Shown: positions 9,409-19,115, counted from the stretch's first letter. The stretch is DNA of 64,000 nucleotides from an uncultured beta proteobacterium (GCA_903845935.1 CAIMZI010000129.1:1-64000); one strand, 5' to 3'. The notes: generated by a model from the letters alone, not told the origin. Numbers and translations: made by a program.

Positions 9409-10589
9409 GGCCTCAAATGCCAAGCTGCCCGTGAGCCCATCGCCACGGCTGTCCCCACGGTCCAGAACACCACCGACACCCCCACCACCATGCCGGCCGT
9501 GCCAAAAAGCATGGGCATCAGCACGCTGGACAGGTTGATGCTCATCAGCCGCAGGCCCAGCGCCTGACCGTGGACGGCGTGCGGCGTGATCTGGTGCAAG
9601 GTACTCATGATCATGGGTTGCACCGATCCGAGGGCCAGGCCTAGCAGCACCGAGCAGCAACCCATCGCCAAAGGCGTGTGCATCAGGGGATATATTGCAA
9701 ACAGCAAGGCCGTGACCAGCATGGCGCTAGTCACCACCACCCACTCCTTCAAATGCGCGGCAAGCAGCGGCATGGCCACGCGCACACAGGCGGCTGCCAC
9801 GGCAAAACTACCCAAAATGGCGCCAATCACCGAGGCGCTAAAGGCCCGTTCATGGCCCAGCACCGGCACCACAAAGGTGGGCACATCCCAGCAACTCGAC
9901 AGCAGCCAGTTCACCAGCAGCAAGCGCTGCATCAAAGGCTCACGCAGCAAATGCCAGACCTGGGGCTTGGCCATACCCTCTGGATGAACCACGGGCGGCA
10001 GTTCCTGAGTGTGGCGAATCCAGAGCCAAGTCAGCAGCGGCAACAAGGCCATCAACAGCAACGCGACCCGAAAACCCGTGGTGTCGGCGGCGGCCCCACC
10101 CAGCCAGATGCCGGCATGGTCAATCAGCAACCCCGCCAACACCGGGCCAAAGAAATTGGAAATGGCCGGGCCTATGGCCAGCCAGCTGAACACGCGCTTG
10201 AGTTCGGTGGCACCGTGGGCCGCGCGGCCGACATGGCGCTGCAGCGCGATGGAGGCCGAGCCGGTGGCACCGCCCATGCACAGGGCGGTGAGACACAGCA
10301 CCTCGAAGCGCGGCCACAGCACGGCGGCCAAGGCGCCGGACACCGCGAACAACAATGCAATTCCCACCGGCCGCTTGAGGCCGTGGCGGTCCGCGTAGCG
10401 CCCGGCCGGAATCGCCAGAAACACCTGCATCAGGGAAAACAGCGCCAACAGGCTGCCCACCTCCAGGGCGCCATAGCCTAATTTCAGCGCCAGCAGCGGT
10501 GACGCCATGCGGGTGCCGGCCATGGCCGCATGCAGACAAATTTGGCCCGCGATGAGACGCGCTAGCGCCGAGGCCGGTGCTGCCTGCAT
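9387..10589 (-). CDS. Major facilitator superfamily transporter
   Basis: The protein has 400 residues and about twelve hydrophobic segments in two halves. The loop after helix 2 reads GRYADRHGLKRP, a form of the MFS motif A (GxLaDrxGrkp), so it is a proton-coupled carrier or facilitator. The substrate cannot be told from the sequence; the general shape resembles drug or metabolite exporters. It is the last gene of a long minus-strand operon: its ATG overlaps the TGA of rmuC (TGATG). Confidence 0.85.
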   Translation of the reverse strand: MQAAPASALARLIAGQICLHAAMAGTRMASPLLALKLGYGALEVGSLLALFSLMQVFLAIPAGRYADRHGLKRPVGIALLFAVSGALAAVLWPRFEVLCLTALCMGGATGSASIALQRHVGRAAHGATELKRVFSWLAIGPAISNFFGPVLAGLLIDHAGIWLGGAAADTTGFRVALLLMALLPLLTWLWIRHTQELPPVVHPEGMAKPQVWHLLREPLMQRLLLVNWLLSSCWDVPTFVVPVLGHERAFSASVIGAILGSFAVAAACVRVAMPLLAAHLKEWVVVTSAMLVTALLFAIYPLMHTPLAMGCCSVLLGLALGSVQPMIMSTLHQITPHAVHGQALGLRLMSINLSSVLMPMLFGTAGMVVGVSVVFWTVGTAVAMGSRAAWHLRPQVSGKS

Positions 10590-12001
10590 CAGCGGCCGCT
10601 GCCCGGCTCCGTGCCCGCATCGGGCTCGCCGTCCAGGTCGCGGTCCACCGCAACCAAGGCCTGAGCCTGCGTGTCGGGCAATGCCTCCACTTTTTTCAGC
10701 GCCCGGTCCATGGCGCGGCTGCGCACCTGCGCGTTGTCCAATGTCTTGAGCACGGTTTCGGTCTGCGCTTTCACCTTGGCCAGCACATCGCCGAACTTGC
10801 CGAATTCATTCTTGACGGCGCCCAGCACCTGCCAGACCTCGGAGCTGCGTTTTTCCAGCGCCAGCGTTCTGAAGCCCATTTGCAAGGAACTAAGAATCGC
10901 CAGCAAGGTGGTGGGGCCGGCCAACGTCACGCGGTGGTCGCGCTGCAGGCTCTCCATCAGGCCTGGGCGGCGCAACACTTCAGCGTAGAGGCCTTCGGTG
11001 GGCAGGAACAGGATGGCAAAGTCGGTGGTGTGCGGCGGCTCCACATACTTTTCGTTCATGTTCTTGGCCTCTAGGCGTATGCGCAGCTCCAGCGCCTTGG
11101 CGGCCGCCTCGGCGCCCAGCACGTCCGCCCTGCCCTGCGCGTCCAGCAGGCGCTCGTAGTCTTCATTGGGAAACTTGGCGTCAATCGGCAACCACAGCGG
11201 CGTGCCGTCGATGGAGCGACCGGGCAGCCGGATGGCAAAGTCCACCACATTCTTGCTACCCGGAATGGTGGCCACCTGGGCGGCGTACTGGTCGGGCACA
11301 AACACCTGTTCCAGCAGCGCCTCGAGCTGCGCCTCGCCAAACATGCCGCGCGTCTTGACATTGGTGAGCAGGTGCTTGAGGTCGCCCACGCCTTGTGCCA
11401 GGGTCTGCATTTCGCCCAGGCCCTTGTGCACCTGCTCCAACCGCTCGGCCACCTGCTTGAAGCTTTCACCCAGGCGCGTCTGCAAGGTGGATTGCAGCTT
11501 CTCATCGACCGTGGCCCGCATCTCGTCGAGCTTGGCGGCATTGGTGGTTTGCAGCTGTGCCAGTTGCGCCTCCAGGGTCTGGCGGATCTCGGCCATGCGC
11601 CGCGCATTGGATTCGCTCACATTGCCAAGCTGAAGTGTCAAGGTGTCGGACAAGGACTTTTGCAAGAGGGCCAGCTGCTGGCCAAAGGCGTCAATCTGGC
11701 TGTTTTGGGTGCGCGTCGCCTCCGCGCCTTGGGCCGTCAAGGTCTGCTGGAAGCTGGCCAGATTTTGCGAGAGTTCCTGGCGTGCGCCGCGTGAGGACTC
11801 GGCAATTTCCTGGCGCAACGCGCGCTCCAAATTTTGGGTATTCGTGGCAATGGCCGCGAGCAGACCGCGTTGCGCATCCTCCTGCTGCTGCGGGTCCTGC
11901 CCCTCCGGCTTGCGCGCGGCCAGCCACAGCAGCACGCCGCTGTTCACCAGCACCAGGGCCAGCAGCAGCCACAAAGGCAGGGAACTCAATGGGCCGTCCA
12001 T
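10589..12001 (-). CDS. rmuC: DNA recombination protein RmuC
   Basis: This 470-residue protein has one N-terminal membrane segment (about 8-27), a long coiled coil rich in Q, E, A and L (about 40-210), and the RmuC core at about 220-400 (NVKTRGMFGEAQLEALLEQV, then LPIDAKFPNEDYERLL). The core has a PD-(D/E)xK nuclease-like fold; the DAKFP stretch matches its active-site strand. In E. coli, RmuC limits inversions at short inverted repeats. Its start codon directly abuts the stop of the upstream dehydrogenase, so the two are translationally coupled. Confidence 0.93.
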   Translation of the reverse strand: MDGPLSSLPLWLLLALVLVNSGVLLWLAARKPEGQDPQQQEDAQRGLLAAIATNTQNLERALRQEIAESSRGARQELSQNLASFQQTLTAQGAEATRTQNSQIDAFGQQLALLQKSLSDTLTLQLGNVSESNARRMAEIRQTLEAQLAQLQTTNAAKLDEMRATVDEKLQSTLQTRLGESFKQVAERLEQVHKGLGEMQTLAQGVGDLKHLLTNVKTRGMFGEAQLEALLEQVFVPDQYAAQVATIPGSKNVVDFAIRLPGRSIDGTPLWLPIDAKFPNEDYERLLDAQGRADVLGAEAAAKALELRIRLEAKNMNEKYVEPPHTTDFAILFLPTEGLYAEVLRRPGLMESLQRDHRVTLAGPTTLLAILSSLQMGFRTLALEKRSSEVWQVLGAVKNEFGKFGDVLAKVKAQTETVLKTLDNAQVRSRAMDRALKKVEALPDTQAQALVAVDRDLDGEPDAGTEPGSGR

Positions 12002-12994
12002 TCAAAGTCCTGGCTGGGTCAGCACTTCCGGGTTCAGCGGCGTCACCGCCTTGCCATTGACCAGAAAACCGATCAGGTTGTCCACCGCCAACGCGGCCAT
12101 TGCGCGCCGTGTGCCCTCGGTGGCACTGGCGATGTGCGGGGTCAGCACCACGTTGGGCACGCTCAGCAGCGCCGGATGGACGGCTGGCTCGCCTTCAAAA
12201 ACATCCAAACCAGCGGCGGCAATGCGCTTAAGGCGCAAGGCTTCGGCCAGCGCCGCGTCGTCCACAATGCCGCCGCGCGCCAGGTTGATCAGGGTGGCGG
12301 TGGGCTTCATCAGCGCCAGCTCGGCAGCTCCTATGGTGTGGTGGGAGGCGGCCGAATACGGCAGCACTAGCATCACGTGGTCAGAGTTTTTCAGCAGCTC
12401 TTCCTTACCCACGTAACGGGCGTTGAAGCTTGCTTCGGTGGCCGCATCCAGGCGCGAGCGGTTGTGGTAGACCACCTGCATGCCAAAGCCCAGTGCCGCG
12501 CGCCTGGCAATGGCCTGGCCGATGCGGCCCATACCAACAATGCCCAGCGTGGTGCCATGCACCTCGGCGCCAGAGAACATGTCGTAGCTCCAGCGCGTCC
12601 ATTTGCCTGCGCGTAAATAATGTTCGCTCTCCGTCACGCGCCGCGCTGTCGCCATCAGCAGGGCAAAGCCGAAGTCAGCGGTGGTCTCGGTCAGCACATC
12701 GGGCGCGTTGGTGCCCAGCACGCCGGCAGCGCTCATGGCGGCCAGGTCGAAATTGTTGTAGCCCACCGTCATGTTGGCGCACAGCTTGAGCTGCGGGCAT
12801 TGCTCCAGCAGGTCGGCGTTGACCTTTTCCGTGCCGGTCATGAAGACACCGACCTTGCCCTGCAGGCGCTGCGCCAGCTCGAGCGGCGACCAGATCACAT
12901 CGGCCTGGTTGGATTCGACTTCAAAGTGCTGGCTGAGCTGCTCCAGCACCTCAGCAAAGATGGCGCGGGTAATGAGGATGGCGGGCTTGGTCAT
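12002..12994 (-). CDS. D-2-hydroxyacid dehydrogenase (glyoxylate/hydroxypyruvate reductase type)
   Basis: The 330-residue protein has the D-isomer-specific 2-hydroxyacid dehydrogenase layout. The dinucleotide site is [13 protein letters not shown] (151-163), and the catalytic residues are R240 ([10 protein letters not shown]), E269 (FEGEP) and H287 (TPHIAS). HNRSR after beta-2 has arginines rather than an acidic residue, which favours NADPH. The closest functional classes are GhrB/GyaR reductases of glyoxylate, hydroxypyruvate or 2-ketogluconate; the exact substrate is open. The start overlaps the pncB stop by four bases (ATGA). Confidence 0.9.
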   Translation of the reverse strand: MTKPAILITRAIFAEVLEQLSQHFEVESNQADVIWSPLELAQRLQGKVGVFMTGTEKVNADLLEQCPQLKLCANMTVGYNNFDLAAMSAAGVLGTNAPDVLTETTADFGFALLMATARRVTESEHYLRAGKWTRWSYDMFSGAEVHGTTLGIVGMGRIGQAIARRAALGFGMQVVYHNRSRLDAATEASFNARYVGKEELLKNSDHVMLVLPYSAASHHTIGAAELALMKPTATLINLARGGIVDDAALAEALRLKRIAAAGLDVFEGEPAVHPALLSVPNVVLTPHIASATEGTRRAMAALAVDNLIGFLVNGKAVTPLNPEVLTQPGL

Positions 12995-14208
12995 GGTGTT
13001 CCGGCTGGTTGGGCAATTTCAAAGACTTGACGCAAATAGGCCAGGTAGCGCTCGTCATCGCACATGTTCTTGGACGGCGTGTCCGATAGCTTGGCAACAG
13101 GCTGGCCGTTGCACTTCACCATCTTGATGACGATTTGCAGCGGCTCGTAGCCCAGGTCATTGGTCAGGTTGGTACCTATGCCAAAGGCCAGCTGGCAGCG
13201 GCCGCGAAACTGCTGGTACAGGGCAATGGTGCGCGGCACAGTCAGGCCATCGCTAAAAATCAGGGTCTTGGTGCGCGGATCCACGCGGTTGCGGACGTAA
13301 TGGTCCAGCATGCGCTCGCCCCAATCGAAGGGGTCGCCGCTGTCGTGGCGCGCACCGTCAAACAGCTTGCAGAAGAACAGGTCGAAGTCACGCAAAAAGG
13401 CCGTCATGCCGTAGACATCGCTGAGCGCAATGCCCAGGTCGCCGCGGTACTCACGGGCCCAGCTCTCGAAGGAGTAAATCTGGCTGTCGCGCAGACGCGG
13501 CCCCAGCGCCTGGCAGGCCTGCAGGTATTCGTGCGCCATGGTACCCAGGGGTGTGAGGCCCAGCTTCATGGCCAGCCAGACGTTGCTGGTGCCGGCCAGT
13601 TGGCCCGGCACGCTGCGCCCGTGGCCCGGGCTATGGTGGGTGCCCAGGCGTGCGGCGAGCACCCGCATCATCTCTTCGTGCCACGCGCGCGAGAAGCGCC
13701 GACGTGTGCCGTAGTCGGCAATCTTCAGGTCGCTCAAGCCTTCTTCGCGCAACTGGCCGATCTTGATCTCCAGGCGCATGCGGCCCTCCGGAAAGTCTGG
13801 CACCGCCTGGGTGTTGCGGAAGTAGACCTCGTTGACGATGGCAAGCACCGGGATCTCAAACAGGATGGTGTGCAGCCAGGGGCCGACAATTTCAATGCTG
13901 ATATCGCCCGAGGGCAGCGGCGTGACCGTGATGTATTTTTCGTTGAGCTTGAACAGGCCCAGAAAGTCGACAAAGTCGCTCTTGATAAAGCGCATGGAGC
14001 GCAAATAGGCCAATTCGCTTTCCTGGAAATGCAGGCTGCAGAGCGAGCGGATTTCTTCGCGTATCTCGTCCACAAACGGCGCCAGTTGCGCGCCCGGGTT
14101 ACGGCACTTGAAGCGGTATTCCACCTGCGCCCCGGGGAACTGGTGCAGCACAACCTGCATCATGGTGAACTTGTACAGGTCGGTGTCCAGAAGACTGGTA
14201 ATGATCAT
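12991..14208 (-). CDS. pncB: Nicotinate phosphoribosyltransferase
   Basis: PncB converts nicotinate and PRPP to nicotinate mononucleotide in NAD salvage. The ATG at 14208 ([17 protein letters not shown]) gives 405 residues and matches the conserved family start; the frame is open 59 codons further upstream, but that lies inside livF. Seen motifs are [26 protein letters not shown] (with the histidine phosphorylated by ATP in this family), [10 protein letters not shown] and the phosphate loop TLIFSDGL. The start codon overlaps the livF stop by four bases. Confidence 0.96.
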   Translation of the reverse strand: MIITSLLDTDLYKFTMMQVVLHQFPGAQVEYRFKCRNPGAQLAPFVDEIREEIRSLCSLHFQESELAYLRSMRFIKSDFVDFLGLFKLNEKYITVTPLPSGDISIEIVGPWLHTILFEIPVLAIVNEVYFRNTQAVPDFPEGRMRLEIKIGQLREEGLSDLKIADYGTRRRFSRAWHEEMMRVLAARLGTHHSPGHGRSVPGQLAGTSNVWLAMKLGLTPLGTMAHEYLQACQALGPRLRDSQIYSFESWAREYRGDLGIALSDVYGMTAFLRDFDLFFCKLFDGARHDSGDPFDWGERMLDHYVRNRVDPRTKTLIFSDGLTVPRTIALYQQFRGRCQLAFGIGTNLTNDLGYEPLQIVIKMVKCNGQPVAKLSDTPSKNMCDDERYLAYLRQVFEIAQPAGTP

Positions 14209-14879
14209 GGTGTGAGGAATGCGGGTGAGGCGCCGGTTTGCCCGGCCACCAGTGTAATGACTCGGTCGGCATGGGCGGCGAGCAGCGTATTTTGCTCCGC
14301 AACCAACAGGGACATGCCCTGGCTTTTGAGCTGCAGCAAGGCATCTCGGATGGACTCCACCAGCAGCGGCGCAATGCCTTCGCAAGGCTCGTCCAGCAGC
14401 AGCATGCTGGGCGCTGTCATCAGGGTGCGCGCAATGCTGAGCATTTGTTGCTCGCCGCCGCTCATCTCCAAGGCGCGGCGCTTTTGCATGGGCTTGAGGG
14501 CGGGGAACAGCGCAAACACCTGGTTCAGCTGCTGCTCGGTGGAATGGGTCTTCTGGCCGTGGGCGGTAGGCGCACGCGCCGCCACCAGCAGGTTTTCCAG
14601 AACCGTGAGTTCGGCAAACAGGCGCCGGTCTTCCGGCACAAAGCCCAGGCCCAGCTGGGCCCGCGCATGCGCGGGCCAGTCGGAGATCGAACGGCCCTGC
14701 AATACCACGCTGCCCTGTACCCTGGGCCCAAGGCCTATGAGAGACTGCAGCAGCGTCGACTTGCCGGCGCCATTGAGTCCCTCCAGCACCACCAGCTCAC
14801 CTGGGCCCACCCGCAGCGACACCTCAAATAGCGCCTGGGCCGCACCATACCAGGCGTTTAAGCGGCTGACCTCAAGCAT
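14205..14879 (-). CDS. livF: Branched-chain amino-acid-type ABC transporter ATPase, LivF class
   Basis: This nucleotide-binding subunit couples ATP hydrolysis to uptake. Walker A is GLNGAGKST, the signature loop is MSGGEQQML, and Walker B is [13 protein letters not shown], with the LivF-type EGIAP ending. [12 protein letters not shown] at 14879 is the family-typical start and has an AGGGGGG Shine-Dalgarno seven bases upstream; ATGs at 14885 and 14897 are possible. It overlaps the end of livG. With livG and the fused permease it forms one importer of the hydrophobic amino acid (HAAT) family; substrates in the family include branched-chain amino acids, urea, amides and aromatic acids. Confidence 0.92.
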   Translation of the reverse strand: MLEVSRLNAWYGAAQALFEVSLRVGPGELVVLEGLNGAGKSTLLQSLIGLGPRVQGSVVLQGRSISDWPAHARAQLGLGFVPEDRRLFAELTVLENLLVAARAPTAHGQKTHSTEQQLNQVFALFPALKPMQKRRALEMSGGEQQMLSIARTLMTAPSMLLLDEPCEGIAPLLVESIRDALLQLKSQGMSLLVAEQNTLLAAHADRVITLVAGQTGASPAFLTP

Positions 14880-15666
14880 TGCCATTCCCCCCTGCATGAT
14901 GAAAGCCCTGACCCAGGTAGCGGCTCAACACCAGCGGATTGACTGCCACTTCCTGTGCCGTGCCCGACGCGGCAATGCGGCCTTCCATCAGCACCAGCAC
15001 CCGATCGGCCACGCCAAACACGGCGTCCATATTGTGTTCGGTATACAGCACGGACAGCCGCTCAGCGCCTGCTGCACCCTGGGCGAGTGCGCGCACCAAT
15101 TGCATCAACGCGCCCCGCTCGCTGGCTGCAAGACCGGCGGCGGGCTCGTCCAGCAGCAGCAAGCCCGGTCCAGAAGTCAGCCCGGCCAGTGCCATGGCCA
15201 GCTCCAGACGTTTTTTTGCGCCGTAGGGAAGCTGCAGTGCGCCCAGATCTGCCTGCTCCTGCAAACCGACGCGCGCCAGCAGTTCCAATGCCGGTTGCCG
15301 CGCTTGCCGGTCCAGCACCCGCAGCGGGTTGAGCGGGGAAGCACCTGGCAACAGCAGTTGCACGTTCTGCAAAACGGTCAAGGCTTCAAAGGTTTGCGCC
15401 ACCTGAAACGTGCGGGCTATGCCGCACTGCAAGCGCCGCGCCGCCGACATATCTCCCAGCGCTTGCCCACGCCACAGCACCTGACCGGCACTGGGCGCGT
15501 GCTGGCCGGCAATGCAGGCAAAGGTGGTTGACTTGCCGGCGCCGTTGGGGCCAATCAAGGCCACGCATTCGCCGGGCTGAACGCCAAAGCTCACATCGCG
15601 CACGGCCTGCACACCGCCAAAGTGCTTGGCCAGGTGCAGCAACTCCAAGCCCTGCGCCTCAGACAT
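14872..15666 (-). CDS. livG: Branched-chain amino-acid-type ABC transporter ATPase, LivG class
   Basis: This is the second ATPase of the HAAT-family importer, 264 residues from MSEAQGLELL (the frame is open eight codons earlier). Walker A is GPNGAGKST and Walker B is LLLLDEPAAGL. The signature loop is degenerate: LPYGAKKRLELA, where LSYGxxRRLE is usual. The LivG-specific insert after Walker B is present (SERGALMQLV). It overlaps the permease gene by eight bases upstream and livF by eight bases downstream. Confidence 0.92.
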   Translation of the reverse strand: MSEAQGLELLHLAKHFGGVQAVRDVSFGVQPGECVALIGPNGAGKSTTFACIAGQHAPSAGQVLWRGQALGDMSAARRLQCGIARTFQVAQTFEALTVLQNVQLLLPGASPLNPLRVLDRQARQPALELLARVGLQEQADLGALQLPYGAKKRLELAMALAGLTSGPGLLLLDEPAAGLAASERGALMQLVRALAQGAAGAERLSVLYTEHNMDAVFGVADRVLVLMEGRIAASGTAQEVAVNPLVLSRYLGQGFHHAGGNGNA

Positions 15667-17512
15667 GGTTAGCCCCCCGCCACCAGGCATGGCGCACGCC
15701 CAGCAGACCCGACGGCGCCCAGACCATGATGAGCATCACCAGCAGACCCAGGGCGCCGCGCCAGTAAATAAAGTTGCGCCCGAGTTCGCTGCTGGCCAGC
15801 ACCAGCACCAAGGCACCGGCGAGCGTGCCCCACAACTGCTGCAAACCTCCCAGCAACACCACCAGCAGAAAATCAACCGAGGTGGACACCGACAGCACAG
15901 AGGGAAATACCGAACCCTTGTGGGCCGCAAACAAGCCCCCGCCCAGGCCCGCCAGTGCCGCGCTTTGCAGCAGCACCTGCCATTTGATGGCCTGCACCGG
16001 CAGTCCGCTGGCGGCCACACGCATGGGCGCGTCACGCACCGCCTGCAGGGCTGCGCCCAGACCGGAACGTGCGAAGCGCCTGAGTGCGGCAATCGCGAGC
16101 AAACCCAGCAGGCCCAGCAGCACGAAAAACCAGGGGCGCAGGCCCAGGCCGACCAATTGCAGCCCAATCAGACCATTGTCACCGCCGCTAAGCGCCACCC
16201 ACTGGCTGGCACCGGCCCAAAGCACCTGCGCCAGCGCCAGGGAAAGCATGGCCAGATAGACACCGCTGCTGCGCACCAGCACCGCACCGAACGTTGCGGC
16301 CAGCAGCAGACTGGCAAACGTGGCAGTCAGCAAAGCGCCCATCAGCCCCCACTCCCAGGCCAGATGTACCCAGGCTGCGGCATAAGCGCCCACGCCAAAA
16401 AACGCGGCATGGCCAAAACTCACCAGCGCACCCAGAGCCATCATGGACTGCAGGCTCACGCCCACAATCACCAAAATCCACATGTCAGAAACCAGGGACT
16501 GCCAGTAGTCGCCCGCCCACCAGGCCATGGCCGTGATGGCAGCCAGGACCGCGCAAACCCATTGGAAGCGGATCGCCGCATGAGGCCAGAGGGAAAAAGT
16601 CAGGCCATGCTCCTGTGGCAAGGGCAGCAGCGCGCGGCCCATCAAGCCCTGGGGTTTGAAGGTCAGCACCAGTCCCATGGTCACAAACACCAGCATCAGC
16701 GTGGCTTGGGGAAACAGCAGCACGCCAAAGGAATGCACCAGCCCGATCAGCAGCGCGGCCCAGAAGGCGCCGGCCACGCTGCCCAGGCCACCGGTCACCA
16801 CCACGACAAAGGTTTCCACCACCATGTTCAGGTCCATTTGCAGGTTGGCGGGTTCGCGCGGCAGTTGCAACGCGCCGCCCAGACCGGCCAGTGCGCAGCC
16901 CAACACCACGGCCATGAGCATCAGCGGCTTGGCGTTGACGCCCAGGGCCGACAGCATGTCACGGTCCAGCGTGGCGGCGCGCAGACGCATACCCCAGCGG
17001 CTATGGTGCAAGAGCCCATGCAAGGCCAGCCAGACCAGTGGCCCCAGCGCGATGGTCAGCAATTGGTATTGGGGGAAAAACTCGCCGCCGATTTCCACAG
17101 CTCCCTTGAGCCCTGGAAAGCGCGGGGCAAACACCTCGTCGGGCCCGAATAGCCAGCGCATGGCGTCGTGTAAGGCCAGGCTCAGGCCAAAGGTGGCGAC
17201 CAACTGGTACAGTTCGGGCGCGCCATACAGGCGGCGCAACAGCAGCCACTCTGCAAGCGCACCCACCAGCGCGGCACAGATCGAACCCAGCAACATGGCC
17301 GCGGCATACAAGCAGCCACTGTCGGCCCAGGCCGGATACCAGTTCACCAGCCAGTGAGCCGAGAACAGCGCGCCCAGCATAAAGAAACTGCCATGGGCAA
17401 AGTTAACGATGCGGGTCACGCCAAAAATCAGCGTCAGGCCCGCGGCCATCAGAAACAAGGTACTGGCGTAGCTCAGTCCGTCCAGCAGTGCCATCGCAAG
17501 GGCTGCCATCAA
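15659..17512 (-). CDS. Fused LivH-LivM permease of a HAAT-family ABC importer
   Basis: The 617-residue protein joins the two membrane subunits that are usually separate genes. Residues 1-290 are LivH-like (MALLDGLSYASTLFLMAAGLT, then GVTRIVNFAHGSFFMLGA, the typical LivH opening). Residues about 310-610 are LivM-like (GVSLQSMMALGALVSFGHAAFFGVGAYAA, then LLVVLLGG). Such fusions occur in some HAAT systems. No periplasmic substrate-binding protein gene is adjacent: the upstream neighbour, five bases away, is a nitroreductase, and pncB follows the ATPases. The substrate is therefore not predictable. Confidence 0.9.
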   Translation of the reverse strand: MMAALAMALLDGLSYASTLFLMAAGLTLIFGVTRIVNFAHGSFFMLGALFSAHWLVNWYPAWADSGCLYAAAMLLGSICAALVGALAEWLLLRRLYGAPELYQLVATFGLSLALHDAMRWLFGPDEVFAPRFPGLKGAVEIGGEFFPQYQLLTIALGPLVWLALHGLLHHSRWGMRLRAATLDRDMLSALGVNAKPLMLMAVVLGCALAGLGGALQLPREPANLQMDLNMVVETFVVVVTGGLGSVAGAFWAALLIGLVHSFGVLLFPQATLMLVFVTMGLVLTFKPQGLMGRALLPLPQEHGLTFSLWPHAAIRFQWVCAVLAAITAMAWWAGDYWQSLVSDMWILVIVGVSLQSMMALGALVSFGHAAFFGVGAYAAAWVHLAWEWGLMGALLTATFASLLLAATFGAVLVRSSGVYLAMLSLALAQVLWAGASQWVALSGGDNGLIGLQLVGLGLRPWFFVLLGLLGLLAIAALRRFARSGLGAALQAVRDAPMRVAASGLPVQAIKWQVLLQSAALAGLGGGLFAAHKGSVFPSVLSVSTSVDFLLVVLLGGLQQLWGTLAGALVLVLASSELGRNFIYWRGALGLLVMLIMVWAPSGLLGVRHAWWRGANHV

Positions 17513-17517
17513 GGGTC

Positions 17518-18213
17518 TCAGTCTAGCCAGTGGCTGAAGTCCTTTACCGGCACCCGAGGTGTGTCAAAGGTATTGACCAAGGCACTGTCATCGGCATAGC
17601 CCAGTGCCATACCGCAGACCAGCATCTCCTGCGGGCCCGCGCCTATCAGCGGCATCACGATGCTGGAAAAACCATTCCACGCCGCCTGCGGGCAGGTGTG
17701 CAGGCCCAGGCCACGAGCCGACAGCATGATGCTTTGCATAAAGCCGCCGTAATCGACCAGCGAGCCATGGCCCATGACCCGATCCACGGTGAACATCAGG
17801 CCCACCGGCGCGTCAAAAAAACGGAAGTTGCGTTGGTGCTGGACATGCATTTGCTCGCGGTCCGCCTTGCCAATTCCCAGCAGCCCATACAGTCCCCATC
17901 CATTTTCTCGACGGCGGTCGATGTAGGGGCTGACCCATTTTTGCGGGTAATAGTCCCATTCTTCCTGGTACTGCTCGGCCAGCGTGGGGTCGGCGCGCAG
18001 GGCGTCATGGGCAGCACAGGCCTTTTCCACCAACGCCTTGCGTGTATCGCCTTGCAGCACATAGACCTTCCAGGGCTGGCAATTGGTGCCAGATGGAGCA
18101 CGGCTGGCCACCTGCAAAATGTGCTCAAGGTCGGCACGCGCCACAGGCTTCGGCGTAAAAGCCCGCATGGAGCGGCGAGTACAAATGGCTTCATCAATCG
18201 CGGAAAGCGTCAT
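17518..18213 (-). CDS. Nitroreductase family FMN oxidoreductase
   Basis: The 231-residue protein has the nitroreductase fold motifs TRRSMRAFTPKPV (FMN phosphate contact near the N-terminus), RAPSGTNCQPWKVYVL, and LGLHTCPQAAWNGFSS near the C-terminus. Such enzymes are NAD(P)H-dependent flavoproteins that reduce nitroaromatics, quinones or enones; the physiological substrate is unknown. It is the first gene of the eight-gene minus-strand operon ending with the MFS transporter. It faces the phasin gene across a 292-base divergent region. Confidence 0.88.
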   Translation of the reverse strand: MTLSAIDEAICTRRSMRAFTPKPVARADLEHILQVASRAPSGTNCQPWKVYVLQGDTRKALVEKACAAHDALRADPTLAEQYQEEWDYYPQKWVSPYIDRRRENGWGLYGLLGIGKADREQMHVQHQRNFRFFDAPVGLMFTVDRVMGHGSLVDYGGFMQSIMLSARGLGLHTCPQAAWNGFSSIVMPLIGAGPQEMLVCGMALGYADDSALVNTFDTPRVPVKDFSHWLD

Positions 18214-18362
18214 GCAAGGGTCTCCAGATGAGTTTTGGGTACAGGGAAATAGCGATCGGACATGCCCCGATTTTGCCAGTCGCGCGGCCTGTCAATTCTT
18301 ATGCGTCGCGCTTGTGACACAGAGAGGACTTTTTCAAATTTAGAAAAACGACTCTAAGTTGC

Positions 18363-18430
18363 TGCATCGCAACAAAAAGTGCTTGCAATCGCACTTGGGC
18401 TGATTACAATTCAAACCATGCTGCGGTGCA
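18363..18430 (+). promoter_or_regulatory. phaP promoter with two TGC-rich repeat elements
   Basis: A sigma-70-like promoter, TTGCAA (18383-18388), 16 bases, TACAAT (18405-18410), lies about 95 bases before the phasin start. It is flanked by two copies of CTGCNNNGCAA: CTGCATCGCAA at 18362-18372 and CTGCGGTGCAA at 18421-18431. TGC-rich sites of this kind have been described for PhaR, the PHA-responsive repressor of phasin genes; assigning them to PhaR here is inference. Confidence 0.55.
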
Positions 18431-18505
18431 ACATAAGCTCCACAGAGCCAGGCACCAAGGCAGTCAGAGAAGCTGTATTCACTCACCCCAATTTGGAGAA
18501 TCACC

Positions 18506-19051
18506 ATGTCCGTACTCACCGTTGAACAAGTCGTAGCCGCTCAAAAAGCTAACATCGAAACCCTGTTTGGTTTGACCAACAAGGCATTTGAAGGTGTTGA
18601 AAAGATTGTCGAACTGAACCTGACTGCTTCCAAGGCGGCCCTGTCCGAGGTCGCTGGCCACACGCAATCGGTTTTGAGCGTGAAAGACGTGCAAGAGCTG
18701 ATTGCTCTGCAATCCGGTCTGCTGCAACCGCTGGCTGATAAGACTGCCGCCTATAGCCGTCACCTGTATGACATCGCGACCAGCACTAGCGCAGAATTCA
18801 CCAAGGCCGCCGAAGGCCAAGCCTCTGAAGCACAAGACAAATTTGCAGAACTGGTTGACAGCGCCACCAAGAACGCACCCGCCGGTTCCGAAGCCGCTGT
18901 GGCGATCCTGAAGAGCTCGGTTTCCGCTGCCAACAGCGCGCTGGAATCTGTGCAAAAGGCTGTGAAGCAGGCGACCGAAGTGGCTGAAGCCAATTTCCAA
19001 GCCGTTGCTGCGACCACCGCGACCAAGCCAGCCACTGCCAAAAAGAAATAA
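18506..19051 (+). CDS. phaP: Phasin family protein (PHA granule-associated)
   Basis: The 181-residue protein has no signal peptide and is almost wholly amphipathic helix, ending in an A/T/K-rich tail ([11 protein letters not shown]). It matches the phasin_2 layout ([34 protein letters not shown], seen in short pieces at residues 5-38). Phasins coat polyhydroxyalkanoate granules and limit their coalescence. The Shine-Dalgarno is GGAG before ATG 18506. No phaC, phaA or phaB is in the window, but the DUF3141 and MaoC-Pta genes 8-10 kb away fit PHA-linked metabolism. Confidence 0.93.
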   Translation: MSVLTVEQVVAAQKANIETLFGLTNKAFEGVEKIVELNLTASKAALSEVAGHTQSVLSVKDVQELIALQSGLLQPLADKTAAYSRHLYDIATSTSAEFTKAAEGQASEAQDKFAELVDSATKNAPAGSEAAVAILKSSVSAANSALESVQKAVKQATEVAEANFQAVAATTATKPATAKKK

Positions 19052-19061
19052 TTTTTCTGCC

Positions 19062-19080
19062 TGTCACAAATCTTGTGACA
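19062..19080. repeat. Perfect inverted repeat TGTCACAA-ATC-TTGTGACA
   Basis: Eight-base arms with a 3-base centre start ten bases after the phasin stop. No U-tract follows on either strand, so it is more likely an operator or an mRNA-end stem than a terminator. It lies just upstream of the candidate small RNA. Confidence 0.5.
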
Positions 19081-19115
19081 AGATTCTAGGAGCCAAGGGA
19101 AAACCCTGAGATAAT

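Noticed and set aside
13135-15531. 798-codon plus-strand open frame
   Set aside because: It lies across pncB, livF and livG on the opposite strand, all of which have full catalytic motifs. No domain is visible in the plus-strand translation.
15626-17152. 508-codon plus-strand frame rich in Q and H
   Set aside because: It is antisense to the LivH-LivM permease; the Q/H richness reflects complementary leucine and alanine codons of membrane helices.
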